A stretch of 64,000 nt of DNA, taken from positions 124,001-188,000 of the forward strand of contig JBILLS010000001.1 in the NCBI GenBank assembly GCA_044375955.1. Reading direction: 5' to 3'. Source of the stretch: VGCC01 sp044375955. Its GTDB lineage: Bacteria > Actinomycetota > Actinomycetes > S36-B12. The position numbers were made by a program, and so were the translations under genes. The notes under the pieces are model-generated. The model was not told where the DNA came from and did no database searches. It saw nothing but the letters and a program-made list of their open reading frames with translations. Each line of letters opens with the position of its first letter. Within the stretch, counting starts at the first letter, position 1. Positions 33,711 through 42,327 of this stretch are shown here, in pieces.

Positions 33711-35284
33711 GCGTGGGTGCACGGATCGGTCGCTTCCGATTGGTGGAACGCATCAGCGTGCGCAAGCCCCCGGCCAGTGACAGCGCCTTCCGCAGCTACC
33801 CCGTGGAGTCATGGCTCGGTCATGACGAGAAGCTCGATAGACCGGTCTCCATTCGTCTGCTGCGCACCGATGATGCGCGTATCGCGAGCGTCCTCGGGGC
33901 CGCCCGTGCTGCCGCGCTCGTGGACGATCCGCGCTTGATGCGTGTGCTCGATGTGATCCCGATGGACGCTGAGTCATCGGAAGCTCCACGCACCGCGATC
34001 ATCAGCGAGTGGGCGGAGGGTCAATCACTCGTGGACCACCTGGAGACCTCCGGTCCCGCGACGGCGGCCGCCGCCCTGATGGTGGTCGGTGACGTGGCGA
34101 GCGCCCTCGCCCTCGCCCTCGATCAGGGTGTCCCGCACGGGCGTCTCAGTCCGACGACGGTATTCCTCACCGAGGGTGGTGAGGTGCGCGTGCGCGGCCT
34201 CGCGGTCGACGCGGCGCTCTTCGGACCACTCGACTCGGATAGCCGCAGTGGGCGGGTGGTGAACGACGACGTCGACGGTCTCGGGTCACTTCTCTACGCG
34301 TTGGTCACCGGCTACTGGCCGGACCCTTCGGTGGATCCCGCGGAGGTGGGCATTCCGCTCGCGCCTCTGACCGGACGATCCGTCCCTCTGCCGTCGCGGG
34401 TGCGCGCGCAGGTCCCCCGCCCCATCGACGAGGTGGTGGGTCGCTCCGTGCTGTCGATTTCGCGACCGCGCGGATCCATTCGGATCGCCGACGCGAGTGG
34501 GTTCGCGACTGCTGCCACGGCGGCACTCGATCGCCTGACGCCGCTCGTTCCCACGTCGCTGCGCATTGCGCGACCGCAGGTGACCACCGGACGCCGCATC
34601 ACGCGCACGGTCGGCATCCTCGCGGCGGTGGGGATCGTGATCCTGACATTCGCCGCGGGTATGACCCTGCTCACCGCCGGCAGTGGGAACGCGGAGGAGA
34701 TCGCCGCCGCAACAGAGGCGACGGATCTACTCACGAGTGAGGCGGTGCCGTTCACCGAGGAGTTCGCATTCAGCGCGGCCCAGGTTCCCGTATCGATCCT
34801 GTCGGTGCGCTCCTACGACCCATTCTCCGACGATGACGAGAACGGCAAGCCGGACAAGCGCAAGGGTCGCGAGAACGAGGAGAGCGCTCTGCTGGCCATC
34901 GATGTCGATCCCGCAACGGAGTGGGTGACCGAGACCTACGCCACCGCGGATGCTGACGGTAAAGGTGGCGTCGGTCTCATCATCGATCTCGGACAACCGA
35001 TGAACATAAGTGCGGTCACACTCAACCTGCGCGGTTACGGAACCGATGTCCAGGTGAAGGTCGCCGACGAGATCCAGAAGGAACCCGACCTCTGGACACC
35101 CTTCGTCGACGTCGAGAAGGTCGGACCCGAGATCGAACTGCGATCCCCGCGACCCGTGCGCGGTCAATACGTGCTCGTGTGGCTCGACTCTCTTCCGAGT
35201 GAACCCGGTGGTACCGGCCGTTACACGGGCGGCATCGGACAGATCCAAGTGTTCGCGACTCCGGATGAGGAACCTGCTGCCTGA
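33707..35284 (+). CDS. Membrane-anchored pseudokinase with discoidin-like C-terminal domain
   Basis: A 525-residue protein coupled to murJ by ATGA. Residues 1-265 have a protein-kinase-like fold but lack catalytic residues: HGRLSPTTVFL stands where active kinases have HRDLKPEN, and VRGLAVDAAL replaces the DFG segment. One membrane helix (TVGILAAVGIVILTFAAGM) lies near residue 310. The outer part has an acidic segment DPFSDDDENGKPDK resembling calcium-binding repeats, then a discoidin-like beta domain (GLIIDLGQPMNISAVTLNLR). In M. tuberculosis the equivalent pseudokinase binds FhaA after phosphorylation by PknB and restrains MurJ. Confidence 0.87.
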   Translation: MSVGARIGRFRLVERISVRKPPASDSAFRSYPVESWLGHDEKLDRPVSIRLLRTDDARIASVLGAARAAALVDDPRLMRVLDVIPMDAESSEAPRTAIISEWAEGQSLVDHLETSGPATAAAALMVVGDVASALALALDQGVPHGRLSPTTVFLTEGGEVRVRGLAVDAALFGPLDSDSRSGRVVNDDVDGLGSLLYALVTGYWPDPSVDPAEVGIPLAPLTGRSVPLPSRVRAQVPRPIDEVVGRSVLSISRPRGSIRIADASGFATAATAALDRLTPLVPTSLRIARPQVTTGRRITRTVGILAAVGIVILTFAAGMTLLTAGSGNAEEIAAATEATDLLTSEAVPFTEEFAFSAAQVPVSILSVRSYDPFSDDDENGKPDKRKGRENEESALLAIDVDPATEWVTETYATADADGKGGVGLIIDLGQPMNISAVTLNLRGYGTDVQVKVADEIQKEPDLWTPFVDVEKVGPEIELRSPRPVRGQYVLVWLDSLPSEPGGTGRYTGGIGQIQVFATPDEEPAA

Positions 35285-35294
35285 TTCGCGCCGA

Positions 35295-35300
35295 TAGGCT
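35295..35300 (+). promoter_or_regulatory. -10-like element (TAGGCT) of sigM
   Basis: TAGGCT ends 7 nt before the sigM ATG, so the message may be leaderless. A GGAAC at 35269-35273 could be an ECF -35, but the distance to CGAT (18 nt) is longer than usual. Confidence 0.35.
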
Positions 35301-35307
35301 CCCCGAT

Positions 35308-35919
35308 ATGCCGAGTGGGGATACGCGTACCGACGCGGAACTCCTCTCCGCGCACGTCGATGGCGATCCGCATGCGTTCGGTGAACTCGTCTCCCGTCAC
35401 CGTGATCGACTCTGGGCTGTTGCGCTGCGGACGACCGGCGATCCCGAGGAGGCGGCGGATGCAGTGCAGGATGCATTGATCTCCGCGTTCCGTCGAGCAT
35501 CCTCCTTCCGCGGTGAATCCGCGGTCACCACCTGGCTGCACCGGATCGTGGTGAACGCGAGTTTGGACCGCCTGCGTCGTCGCTCCGTCCGGCACGCGGG
35601 CCCGATCCCCGACGACGAGGTGGGGGTGAGCGCCCCGGTCGTCGGAAACAACCACGATGCGCTCGAGACCGCCGAGCTGCGCTGGGAGATCACCCGGGCC
35701 CTGGCCGAGCTCCCCGAGGCCCAGCGGGAAGCGGTCTACCTGGTCGATGTCGAGGGGTACTCGATCGAGGAGGCCGCAGCGATGCTGGACTGCCCGACGG
35801 GCACGGTGAAGAGCCGGTGCTCGCGGGGTCGGGCCAAGTTGGCTGAAACTCTCGGATTTTTACGGAACCCGAACATGGATTCCCCCGTCACACGTCCGGA
35901 AGGGGGTGGGAATGGCTGA
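35308..35919 (+). CDS. sigM: ECF RNA polymerase sigma factor, SigM-like
   Basis: A 203-residue ECF sigma factor. Region 2 spans about residues 10-80 (AFGELVSRHRDRLWAVALR, DPEEAADAVQDALISAF, FRGESAVTTWLHRIVVN). Region 4 spans about 125-180 (LAELPEAQREAVYLVDVEGY, SIEEAAAMLDCPTGTVKSRC). The position after murJ and before trxB-trxA is that of SigM in mycobacteria. The next gene starts inside its last codons and probably encodes its anti-sigma factor. Confidence 0.93.
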   Translation: MPSGDTRTDAELLSAHVDGDPHAFGELVSRHRDRLWAVALRTTGDPEEAADAVQDALISAFRRASSFRGESAVTTWLHRIVVNASLDRLRRRSVRHAGPIPDDEVGVSAPVVGNNHDALETAELRWEITRALAELPEAQREAVYLVDVEGYSIEEAAAMLDCPTGTVKSRCSRGRAKLAETLGFLRNPNMDSPVTRPEGGGNG

Positions 35920-36676
35920 CGAACTGGATCCCCAGCTGGATCCCGAGGTCGAGACTCGCCTGCGCGAGGCCCTGAGCCGACTGCGCCCGGATAACGATCC
36001 CGCACCCACCCCACCGATGCCCCCGGCCGTGTGGGCGCGGATGGAGCGTGCGGTCGCCCATGAATCGGGGCTGCGCACCGGCACGGTGGTGGAGTTGGCT
36101 CCACGTCGGCGGATGTTGAAGTGGGCCGGACCCCTGGTCGCGGTGAGTGCCGTGGTGCTCGGTGTCGTGGTGATGACGAACCTGCCCGGCCAGCAACCGG
36201 ACGTCGTGGCCGACGCAGAGACCGCGATGGCGGCCGCGGAGCCGAAAGCCGTGCTCCAGGCGGGATTCGTGCCGCCGGCGATGACCGTGGTCGATTCCGC
36301 GGAGAACTTCACACCCACCTCGCTGCGCGCCGGAGTGACGGCGGTCCTGGAGAAGCTGGGCGTGCGATCCATGGGCGACATGCAGAGGATGGCCACCGCC
36401 TCCGCGGCACCCGAAGTCGACGAGACCACCCTGCGTGAGTGCGTGACGGAGTTGACCCAGTCCCCCACGTCGCAGGCATTGATCGTGATCCGGGCCACCT
36501 ATGACGGCGCTGCGGCAGGTGTGGTCGTGATCCCGGCGGTGATGATGGGCGACATCAGCACGGTGGACATCTCGCAGATCTCCGACCCGACCCTGCACAT
36601 CTTCGTCGTCGGTCCGCAGTGCGGGGCACAGCCCACTCAGGTCATCTCGCACGTTCTGCACGCCATCGGCGATTAA
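35912..36676 (+). CDS. Probable anti-sigma-M factor (membrane protein)
   Basis: A 254-residue protein overlapping sigM by 8 nt. ATG at 35912 is preferred because GGAAGGGGGTGGG directly precedes it; a GTG two codons earlier is also in frame. The N-terminal 70 residues are acidic and helical, one membrane helix follows (WAGPLVAVSAVVLGVVVMT), then a secreted domain of about 160 residues with two Cys (LRECVTEL, GPQCGAQP) that could form a disulfide. The layout matches the SigM anti-sigma factor of mycobacteria (RsmA). No HxxxCxxC ZAS motif is present. Confidence 0.75.
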   Translation: MADELDPQLDPEVETRLREALSRLRPDNDPAPTPPMPPAVWARMERAVAHESGLRTGTVVELAPRRRMLKWAGPLVAVSAVVLGVVVMTNLPGQQPDVVADAETAMAAAEPKAVLQAGFVPPAMTVVDSAENFTPTSLRAGVTAVLEKLGVRSMGDMQRMATASAAPEVDETTLRECVTELTQSPTSQALIVIRATYDGAAAGVVVIPAVMMGDISTVDISQISDPTLHIFVVGPQCGAQPTQVISHVLHAIGD

Positions 36677-36707
36677 CCCGTTCTCACTAGACTCGGGCGA
36701 AGCCGGA

Positions 36708-36727
36708 ATATACCCCCTGGGGTATAT
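36708..36727. promoter_or_regulatory. CsoR/CstR-type palindrome in the trxB promoter
   Basis: ATATACCCC-CT-GGGGTATAT has perfect 9-bp arms around a 2-bp centre. It resembles the operators of the CsoR/RcnR/CstR family of copper, metal or persulfide sensors. It overlaps TATATT (36723-36728), a likely -10, and sits 27 nt before the trxB start. No CsoR-like gene is in the window. Confidence 0.65.
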
Positions 36728-36754
36728 TGATATCCCACCGAGGCAAGGACGAAC

Positions 36755-37681
36755 GTGAGCGACATCCGGAACGTGATCATCATCGGATCCGGCCCAGCCG
36801 GGTACACCGCCGCCGTCTACACCGCGCGCGCGCAGCTCGCACCGCTCGTCTTCGAGGGCTCCGTCACCGCGGGTGGTGCACTCATGAACACCACGGAGGT
36901 GGAGAACTTCCCCGGGTTCAGCGAGGGCATCATGGGTCCGCAACTCATGGAGCAGATGCGGGCGCAAGCCGTGCGCTTCGGTGCGGAGATCCTCACCGAC
37001 GACGTCGTGAGTGTGGATCTCTCTGGTGAGATCAAGAGCGTGACCGATGGATCAGGCACCACCTACCGGGCGCGCAGCGTCATCCTCGCAATGGGATCCG
37101 GCTATCGCGAACTGGGGCTCCCGAACGAGAAGCGGCTCTCCGGGCACGGTGTCTCGTGGTGCGCGACCTGCGACGGATTCTTCTTCCGTGGTCAGGACAT
37201 CGCCGTCGTCGGAGGCGGTGACTCCGCGGCCGAGGAGGCCACGTTCCTCACCCGCTTCGCCAACACGGTTTATCTGATCCACCGCCGCGAGGAGTTGCGT
37301 GCGAGCAAGATCATGGCCGAGCGTGTGTTGAGCAACGAGAAGATCGTGCCGGTCTGGAACTCCGAGGTCGTGGATGTCCTGGGCGACGCCAAGGTCAGCG
37401 GGATCACTCTGCGCAACACGGTGACCGGTGAGACGAGCGACCTCGCCGTGACCGGGTTGTTCATCGCGATCGGCCACGACCCGCGCAATGAGTTGGTCAC
37501 CGGCCTCATCGACCTCGACGCCGAGGGCTACGTCGTGGTCGACTCCCCGTCGACCCGGACGTCGATCCCGGGTGTGTTCGCGTGCGGTGACCTCGTCGAC
37601 CACACGTACCGCCAGGCGATCACCGCGGCCGGCACCGGCTGTTCCGCCGCCCTGGACGCCGAACGCTTCCTCTCCCACTAG
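36755..37681 (+). CDS. trxB: Thioredoxin-disulfide reductase
   Basis: A 308-residue flavoenzyme that reduces thioredoxin with NADPH. FAD motif: IIGSGPAGYTAAVYTARA near residue 10. The redox centre is WCATC (GVSWCATCDGFFF) near residue 136. The NADPH motif is VVGGGDSAAEEA near residue 155, and the C-terminal FAD motif is GVFACGDLVD. GTG start with AAGGA upstream. It forms an operon with trxA and cwlM, 37 nt and 1-nt overlap apart. The CsoR-like palindrome in its promoter suggests control by metal or reactive sulfur. Confidence 0.98.
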   Translation: MSDIRNVIIIGSGPAGYTAAVYTARAQLAPLVFEGSVTAGGALMNTTEVENFPGFSEGIMGPQLMEQMRAQAVRFGAEILTDDVVSVDLSGEIKSVTDGSGTTYRARSVILAMGSGYRELGLPNEKRLSGHGVSWCATCDGFFFRGQDIAVVGGGDSAAEEATFLTRFANTVYLIHRREELRASKIMAERVLSNEKIVPVWNSEVVDVLGDAKVSGITLRNTVTGETSDLAVTGLFIAIGHDPRNELVTGLIDLDAEGYVVVDSPSTRTSIPGVFACGDLVDHTYRQAITAAGTGCSAALDAERFLSH

Positions 37682-37718
37682 GGCCGCGTAGGCTCATAAC
37701 CGACCAGAAGGAGTTGCC

Positions 37719-38039
37719 ATGGGTGCCACCCACACAGTGACCGATGCCAGTTTTTCCGCCGATGTGTTGAACAGCACCAAGCCCGTGCTGGTCGACTTCT
37801 GGGCCGAGTGGTGCGGGCCCTGCAAGATGGTTGCTCCGATCCTCGAGGAGATCGCAGCGGGTACAGAGAACCTGGTGATCGCCAAGTTGAACGTCGATGA
37901 GAACCCGCAGACCGCGGCCTCGTACGGCATCACCTCGATCCCGACGATGAGCGTGTTCCAGGGGGGCCAGATCGTGAAGACGATCATTGGCGCCAAGCCC
38001 AAGGCCGCGCTGATGGCGGATCTGCAGCCGTACCTGTAG
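37719..38039 (+). CDS. trxA: Thioredoxin
   Basis: A 106-residue thioredoxin with the active site WAEWCGPCK near residue 30 and the conserved cis-Pro in TSIPTMSVF. It is reduced by the product of trxB just upstream and passes electrons to ribonucleotide reductase and other targets. AGAAGGAG precedes the ATG. The last base of its stop is shared with a possible GTG start of the amidase-like gene. Confidence 0.98.
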   Translation: MGATHTVTDASFSADVLNSTKPVLVDFWAEWCGPCKMVAPILEEIAAGTENLVIAKLNVDENPQTAASYGITSIPTMSVFQGGQIVKTIIGAKPKAALMADLQPYL

Positions 38040-38041
38040 TG

Positions 38042-39079
38042 ATGCTCCGCCTTGGCTCCACCGGGGCGGCCGTCGCGGAGGTGCGCGCGCGGCTCGCGCA
38101 CCTGGGACTCGTGACAGATAACGCCGCAGACCCGCAGGTCTTCGACGAGGAACTCGACCGTGCCGTGCGCACGTTCCAACAGGAACGCGGGATCGGGGTC
38201 GACGGCATCGTCGGACCGGTGACATTCCGCAGACTCGACGAGGCCCGCTGGCAACTCGGTGATCGTGTTCTCTCGTTCATCCCTGGCCGCATGATGACCG
38301 GGGACGACGTCGTGCAACTGCAGCGTCGGCTGAGTGAACTCGGATTCGATTCGGGTCGCGTGGACGGAATCTTCGGAAGGGCCACCGACCGCGCACTCCG
38401 TGAGTTCCAGGCGAGTGTCGGGGTCAACCCCGATGGCACCTGCGGGCCCGACACCTTTCGCGCCTTCGACCGACTCATCCGCACGGTCAGTGGCGGTGAT
38501 GCCCGCGCACTGCGTGGTCACCTGACGGTGGCCGCCCTGCAAACCGGCGTCGCGGACAAGGTCGTGGTCATCGACGCCGCCGGCGACGTCGATGCGGATT
38601 TGTGTCACGCGTTCGCGGTACGCATCGAAGGACGGCTTGCCGCCCTTGGAACGCAGGCGATCCTCAGCGGTCGCCCCGACGGAGTGAACCCGACCGAGGC
38701 ACAGCGCGCGGAGTTCGCCAACAGTGTCGGTGCTGACATCGTGGTCACGCTGCATGTCGATACCAGTGACAGCCCGGAACCGAATGGGATCGCCACGTTC
38801 TACTACGGCCATCCCGGGGGCGGAGTCCACTCGCACTCCGGGCGCATGCTCGCGGAGTTCCTGCACGATGAGTTGACCCACCGCACCGATCGACTCGACT
38901 GCGGAGTGCACCCGCGCACCTGGGATCTCCTGCGCCTGACCCGGATGCCCGCGGTGCGGGTCGAGTTGGGCTACGTCTCCAACGAATCCGATGCGCAGCG
39001 GTTACGCAGCGCTGGATTCCAGGATGCGGTTGCAGAGGGTGTCGCCGCAGCGATCACGCGAGTGTGTTCACCCCGCTAG
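38042..39079 (+). CDS. cwlM: CwlM-like amidase homologue with two peptidoglycan-binding domains
   Basis: A 345-residue cytoplasmic-type protein without signal peptide. Two PG_binding_1 repeats (about 1-60 and 75-135; VDGIVGPVTFRRLDE and VDGIFGRATDRALREFQ) precede an Amidase_3 domain (about 175-340). The first zinc ligand is missing: VVIDAAGDVD stands where active amidases have D-P-G-H-G-G. The later His (VVTLHVDT) and catalytic Glu (VRVELGYVSNES) are kept. In mycobacteria CwlM acts, when phosphorylated by PknB, as an activator of MurA, and the sequence here fits such a regulatory role. A GTG at 38039 is an alternative start. Confidence 0.9.
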   Translation: MLRLGSTGAAVAEVRARLAHLGLVTDNAADPQVFDEELDRAVRTFQQERGIGVDGIVGPVTFRRLDEARWQLGDRVLSFIPGRMMTGDDVVQLQRRLSELGFDSGRVDGIFGRATDRALREFQASVGVNPDGTCGPDTFRAFDRLIRTVSGGDARALRGHLTVAALQTGVADKVVVIDAAGDVDADLCHAFAVRIEGRLAALGTQAILSGRPDGVNPTEAQRAEFANSVGADIVVTLHVDTSDSPEPNGIATFYYGHPGGGVHSHSGRMLAEFLHDELTHRTDRLDCGVHPRTWDLLRLTRMPAVRVELGYVSNESDAQRLRSAGFQDAVAEGVAAAITRVCSPR

Positions 39080-39090
39080 ACGGGGTGAAC
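39066..39090 (+). terminator. Hairpin terminator overlapping the cwlM stop
   Basis: GTTCACCCCG and its exact complement form a 10-bp stem with a CTAGA loop that contains the cwlM stop codon. No T-run follows, which is common for actinobacterial I-shaped terminators. Confidence 0.65.
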
Positions 39091-39177
39091 CGTGAGACCC
39101 GGAATGCCGTGGATTTCGGCGCCTGGCGGTGATGCAGCACAATTCCTCCTGCGGTTGCTGAGATGTAGGGAGGTGCC

Positions 39178-40470
39178 ATGGCCGGATCCCGGCTCGACCC
39201 GTGGGTCGAGCACTACGCGGTGCGCGCCCGTGGCATGACGGCCTCGGAGATCCGTGCGCTGTTCTCGGTGGCCAGCCGCCCCGAGGTCGTGTCCCTTGCC
39301 GGAGGCATGCCCTACGTCTCCGCCCTCGACATGGATTCCCTAGCGGACACGGTTGCCTCGGTGATCCGCGAGTCCGGTGCGCAGGCGCTGCAGTACGGAT
39401 CGGGCCAGGGTGATGTCACCCTCCGCGAGCAGATCCTCGAGGTCACGGGTGAAGTGGGGGTGCGGGCGCACCCGGACGACATCATCGTCACCACCGGATC
39501 GCAGATGGCCCTGGATCTGGTGACACGTGTGTTCTGTGATCCCGGTGACGTGGTGTTGGTCGAATCACCGTCCTATGTCGGTGCCCTGGGTGTGTTCCGC
39601 GCATACCAGTGCGATGTCCGTCACGTCGATATGGATGACAACGGTCTCGATCCGGTGGCGCTGCAGCAGGCGATCGATGATGTGCGCGCTCAGGGGAAGC
39701 GGATCAAGTTCGTCTACACGATCCCCTCGTTCCATAATCCGGCCGGCCTCTCGCAGGATCAGAAGCGGCGTGAACAGATCCTCGCCGTCGCACAGAACAA
39801 CGGGATCCTGCTGCTCGAGGACGATCCCTACGGCCTACTCGGCTTCGAAGGTGTTGCACCGCAAGCGATTCGAGCGCTCGATGATCAGGGTGTTGTGTAT
39901 CTAGGGAGCTTCTCCAAGACCATCGCATCGGGTCTGCGTGTGGGCTGGGCGGTGGCACCGCATGGTGTGCGGGAGAAGCTGGTCCTCGCAGCGGAAGCAG
40001 CAACGCTGTGTCCATCGAACTACGCCCAACTCACCGTCAGTCAGTACCTCGCCACCCAACCGTGGCGGCAACAGATCAAGGTCTTCCAGGAGATCTACCG
40101 CGAGCGGCGCGACGCGTTGTTGGAGTCGATGCAGGCGATGATGCCGGAGGGCACTCGGTGGACCATTCCCGCCGGTGGTTTCTACTCCTGGGTCACGCTG
40201 CCCGATGGACTCGATGCCACGAGCATGCTGCCGCGCGCGGTCGCGGCACTCGTCGCCTACGTGCCTGGGACCGGCTTCTTCATCGACGGGCAGGGGCGGC
40301 AGAACCTGCGCCTGTCGTACTGCTACCCGGAGCCGGACCGCATCCGCGAGGGTGTGCGCCGTCTCGCCGGCGTCATCGAGACCGAACTCGACCTCGCCCG
40401 CACCTTCGGTACGGCGGAGTCGCTGCACCAACCCACGGGTGAGTCCACACCGGCACCGGATCTGGCCTGA
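39178..40470 (+). CDS. PLP-dependent aminotransferase (class I/II, LysN-like)
   Basis: A 430-residue fold-type I aminotransferase without the N-terminal GntR domain of MocR proteins. The PLP lysine is in GSFSKTIASGLRVGW near residue 247; other motifs are TTGSQMALDLVTR, TIPSFHNPAGLS and LLEDDPYGLLGF. It resembles 2-aminoadipate/aromatic aminotransferases. A GGGAGGTG ribosome-binding site precedes the ATG. Its stop overlaps the next gene's ATG by one base. The two genes are also found next to parB in other actinobacteria, but the amino-acid substrate is not known. Confidence 0.92.
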   Translation: MAGSRLDPWVEHYAVRARGMTASEIRALFSVASRPEVVSLAGGMPYVSALDMDSLADTVASVIRESGAQALQYGSGQGDVTLREQILEVTGEVGVRAHPDDIIVTTGSQMALDLVTRVFCDPGDVVLVESPSYVGALGVFRAYQCDVRHVDMDDNGLDPVALQQAIDDVRAQGKRIKFVYTIPSFHNPAGLSQDQKRREQILAVAQNNGILLLEDDPYGLLGFEGVAPQAIRALDDQGVVYLGSFSKTIASGLRVGWAVAPHGVREKLVLAAEAATLCPSNYAQLTVSQYLATQPWRQQIKVFQEIYRERRDALLESMQAMMPEGTRWTIPAGGFYSWVTLPDGLDATSMLPRAVAALVAYVPGTGFFIDGQGRQNLRLSYCYPEPDRIREGVRRLAGVIETELDLARTFGTAESLHQPTGESTPAPDLA

Positions 40471-41399
40471 TGCGCGTTCTCGTCCTGGCCGGTGGCCTGT
40501 CCCCGGAACGCGATGTGTCGCTGCGATCAGGACGCCGCGTCGCCGAATCTCTGCGCCTGGCGCGCCCGGAGTGGGAGATCGCCGAGGCCGACGTCGACGC
40601 CACGCTGCTCGACACCCTCACCAGCCACCCGCCCGACGCGGTGGTCCCACTCCTGCACGGTGCCGCCGGTGAGGATGGGTCGCTGCGTGATCTGCTCGAT
40701 GCCCTCGGTATCGCCTATCTCGGTGCCGACGGTTCCGGTGGTCGCATGGCCTTCGACAAGCCGGTCGCGAGCACCCTGATCCGCGCATCGGGAATCGATG
40801 TCCCCGCCTTCCTGGTCCTACCCCAGACCACCTTCCGGGAACTCGGCGCCGCACGCGTGATGTCCGCCATCGGTGCGCACATCGGTTTCCCTCTCGTGGT
40901 GAAGCCGACCCGCGGTGGCAGTGCACTGGGAGTCGCGATCGTGCACGCCGAGAGCGAGCTTCCCGCCGCACTCGTCGGTGCCTTCTCCTACGCGGACACC
41001 GCGATGGTGCAGGCGTATGTGGGCGGTACCGAGATCGCCGCCGGAGTCATCGACATCGACGGTGCGCCCACCGCACTCCCGCTGGTCGAGATCGTCCCCG
41101 ATGGCGCGCTCTACGACTACACCGCCCGCTACACGGCGGGCACGACGGAGTTCTTCTGTCCAGCCCGGGTTGAGGACTCGATCACGGCCCGGGTCCACGA
41201 GGTCGCCCTGCGCGCGCACGCTCTGCTCGGTCTTCGCCATATCTCCCGGACCGACGTGATCGTCGATGAGGCGGGGCGAGTCTGGTACCTGGAGACCAAT
41301 GCAGCACCGGGAATGACGGAGACCTCACTCATGCCCCAGGCGCTGAGCGCTGCAGGTCTCGATGCAGGCGAAACCCTCGCCCGCATCCTGGCGTCCTAG
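40470..41399 (+). CDS. D-alanine-D-alanine ligase-like ATP-grasp enzyme
   Basis: A 309-residue ATP-grasp protein of the Ddl family. MRVLVLAGGLSPERDVSLRSG is the Ddl N-terminal signature. LLHGAAGEDGSLRDLLDALG, FPLVVKPTRGGSALGVAI and WYLETNAAPGMTETSLMPQ are the substrate- and ATP-binding motifs. It is at the short end for Ddl and may be a paralogue with another D-amino-acid or dipeptide substrate. It is coupled to the aminotransferase by a 1-nt overlap and converges on parB with a 4-nt overlap. Confidence 0.9.
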   Translation: MRVLVLAGGLSPERDVSLRSGRRVAESLRLARPEWEIAEADVDATLLDTLTSHPPDAVVPLLHGAAGEDGSLRDLLDALGIAYLGADGSGGRMAFDKPVASTLIRASGIDVPAFLVLPQTTFRELGAARVMSAIGAHIGFPLVVKPTRGGSALGVAIVHAESELPAALVGAFSYADTAMVQAYVGGTEIAAGVIDIDGAPTALPLVEIVPDGALYDYTARYTAGTTEFFCPARVEDSITARVHEVALRAHALLGLRHISRTDVIVDEAGRVWYLETNAAPGMTETSLMPQALSAAGLDAGETLARILAS

Positions 41400-42319
41400 T
41401 CGATCAGGTCGACGATCCGGCGTAGATCCTCGATATCGGCGCACTCGATCACGAGCTGACCACGTGAGGTCGATGTCGCGAAACCCGTTGCGCTGCAACG
41501 AGTATCCAGGGCATCACCGGTGCGCGACGTCAACTCGTCGACCACCTCGCCGACCTTCGCCTCGCGCTGCTTGCGTCGCCGCTCCTTCTTTTCGCGCACG
41601 TTTCCGTCGGCTTCACCGAGGATGATCAACTCCTCGACGCTGCGCACACTCAATCCCTCGGCGACGATGCGCGCCGCCAGGTTCTCCATCGCCGCCTCGT
41701 TATCGAGGGAGAGCAGGGCACGTGCGTGGCCCGCGCTCAAGACGCCCGCCGCCACGCGGTTCTGCACGGAGGGTGGAAGCTTCAACAGCCGCAACGTGTT
41801 CGAGATCTGTGGGCGTGAGCGTCCGATGCGTGCGGCCAACTCCTCCTGGGTGCAACCGAAGTCACTGAGCATCTGCGAATACGCCGCCGCCTCTTCCAGG
41901 GCATTGAGATTCGATCGATGCAGGTTCTCCAGGAGTGCATCGCGCAGCATGACCGCGTCGTCGGTGTGACGCACGAGTGCAGGGATGGTGTCCCAGCCCG
42001 CCTCGATCGCCGCGCGTAGTCGTCGCTCACCGGCGACCAGCTCATAGCCGTCGTCCCGCGGCCGCACCACGATCGGTTGGAGGAGACCCACCTCACGTAG
42101 GGAGAACACGAGTTCCGCGAGGTCCTCCGTGTCGAAGACGCGGCGCGGCTGCTGCGGATTCGGTGACACACGCGCGATCGCGATCTCCGCGTACCCGACC
42201 GCCGGTTGCGTCGCCGGCTCCACCGGCGTGGTCACCGAGCGTGTGACTGGTGCAGGTGTCGCCGTGGGTTCGGTCGGGATGAGTGCCCCGAGGCCCTTAC
42301 CGAGTCCCTTCTTCGCCAT
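41396..42319 (-). CDS. parB: Chromosome-partitioning protein ParB
   Basis: A 307-residue CTPase clamp that loads on parS. The start reads MAKKGLGKGLGALIPTEP. The CTP-binding box is ELVAGERRLRAAIEAG near residue 95, and the next conserved box is DALLENLHRSNLNALEEA. The helix-turn-helix is CTQEELAARIGRSRPQISN near residue 160. A basic linker and a C-terminal dimerisation domain follow. It works with ParA to segregate origins. The gap to parA is 8 nt. Confidence 0.98.
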   Translation of the reverse strand: MAKKGLGKGLGALIPTEPTATPAPVTRSVTTPVEPATQPAVGYAEIAIARVSPNPQQPRRVFDTEDLAELVFSLREVGLLQPIVVRPRDDGYELVAGERRLRAAIEAGWDTIPALVRHTDDAVMLRDALLENLHRSNLNALEEAAAYSQMLSDFGCTQEELAARIGRSRPQISNTLRLLKLPPSVQNRVAAGVLSAGHARALLSLDNEAAMENLAARIVAEGLSVRSVEELIILGEADGNVREKKERRRKQREAKVGEVVDELTSRTGDALDTRCSATGFATSTSRGQLVIECADIEDLRRIVDLID

Positions 42320-42327
42320 CGCTCCTC

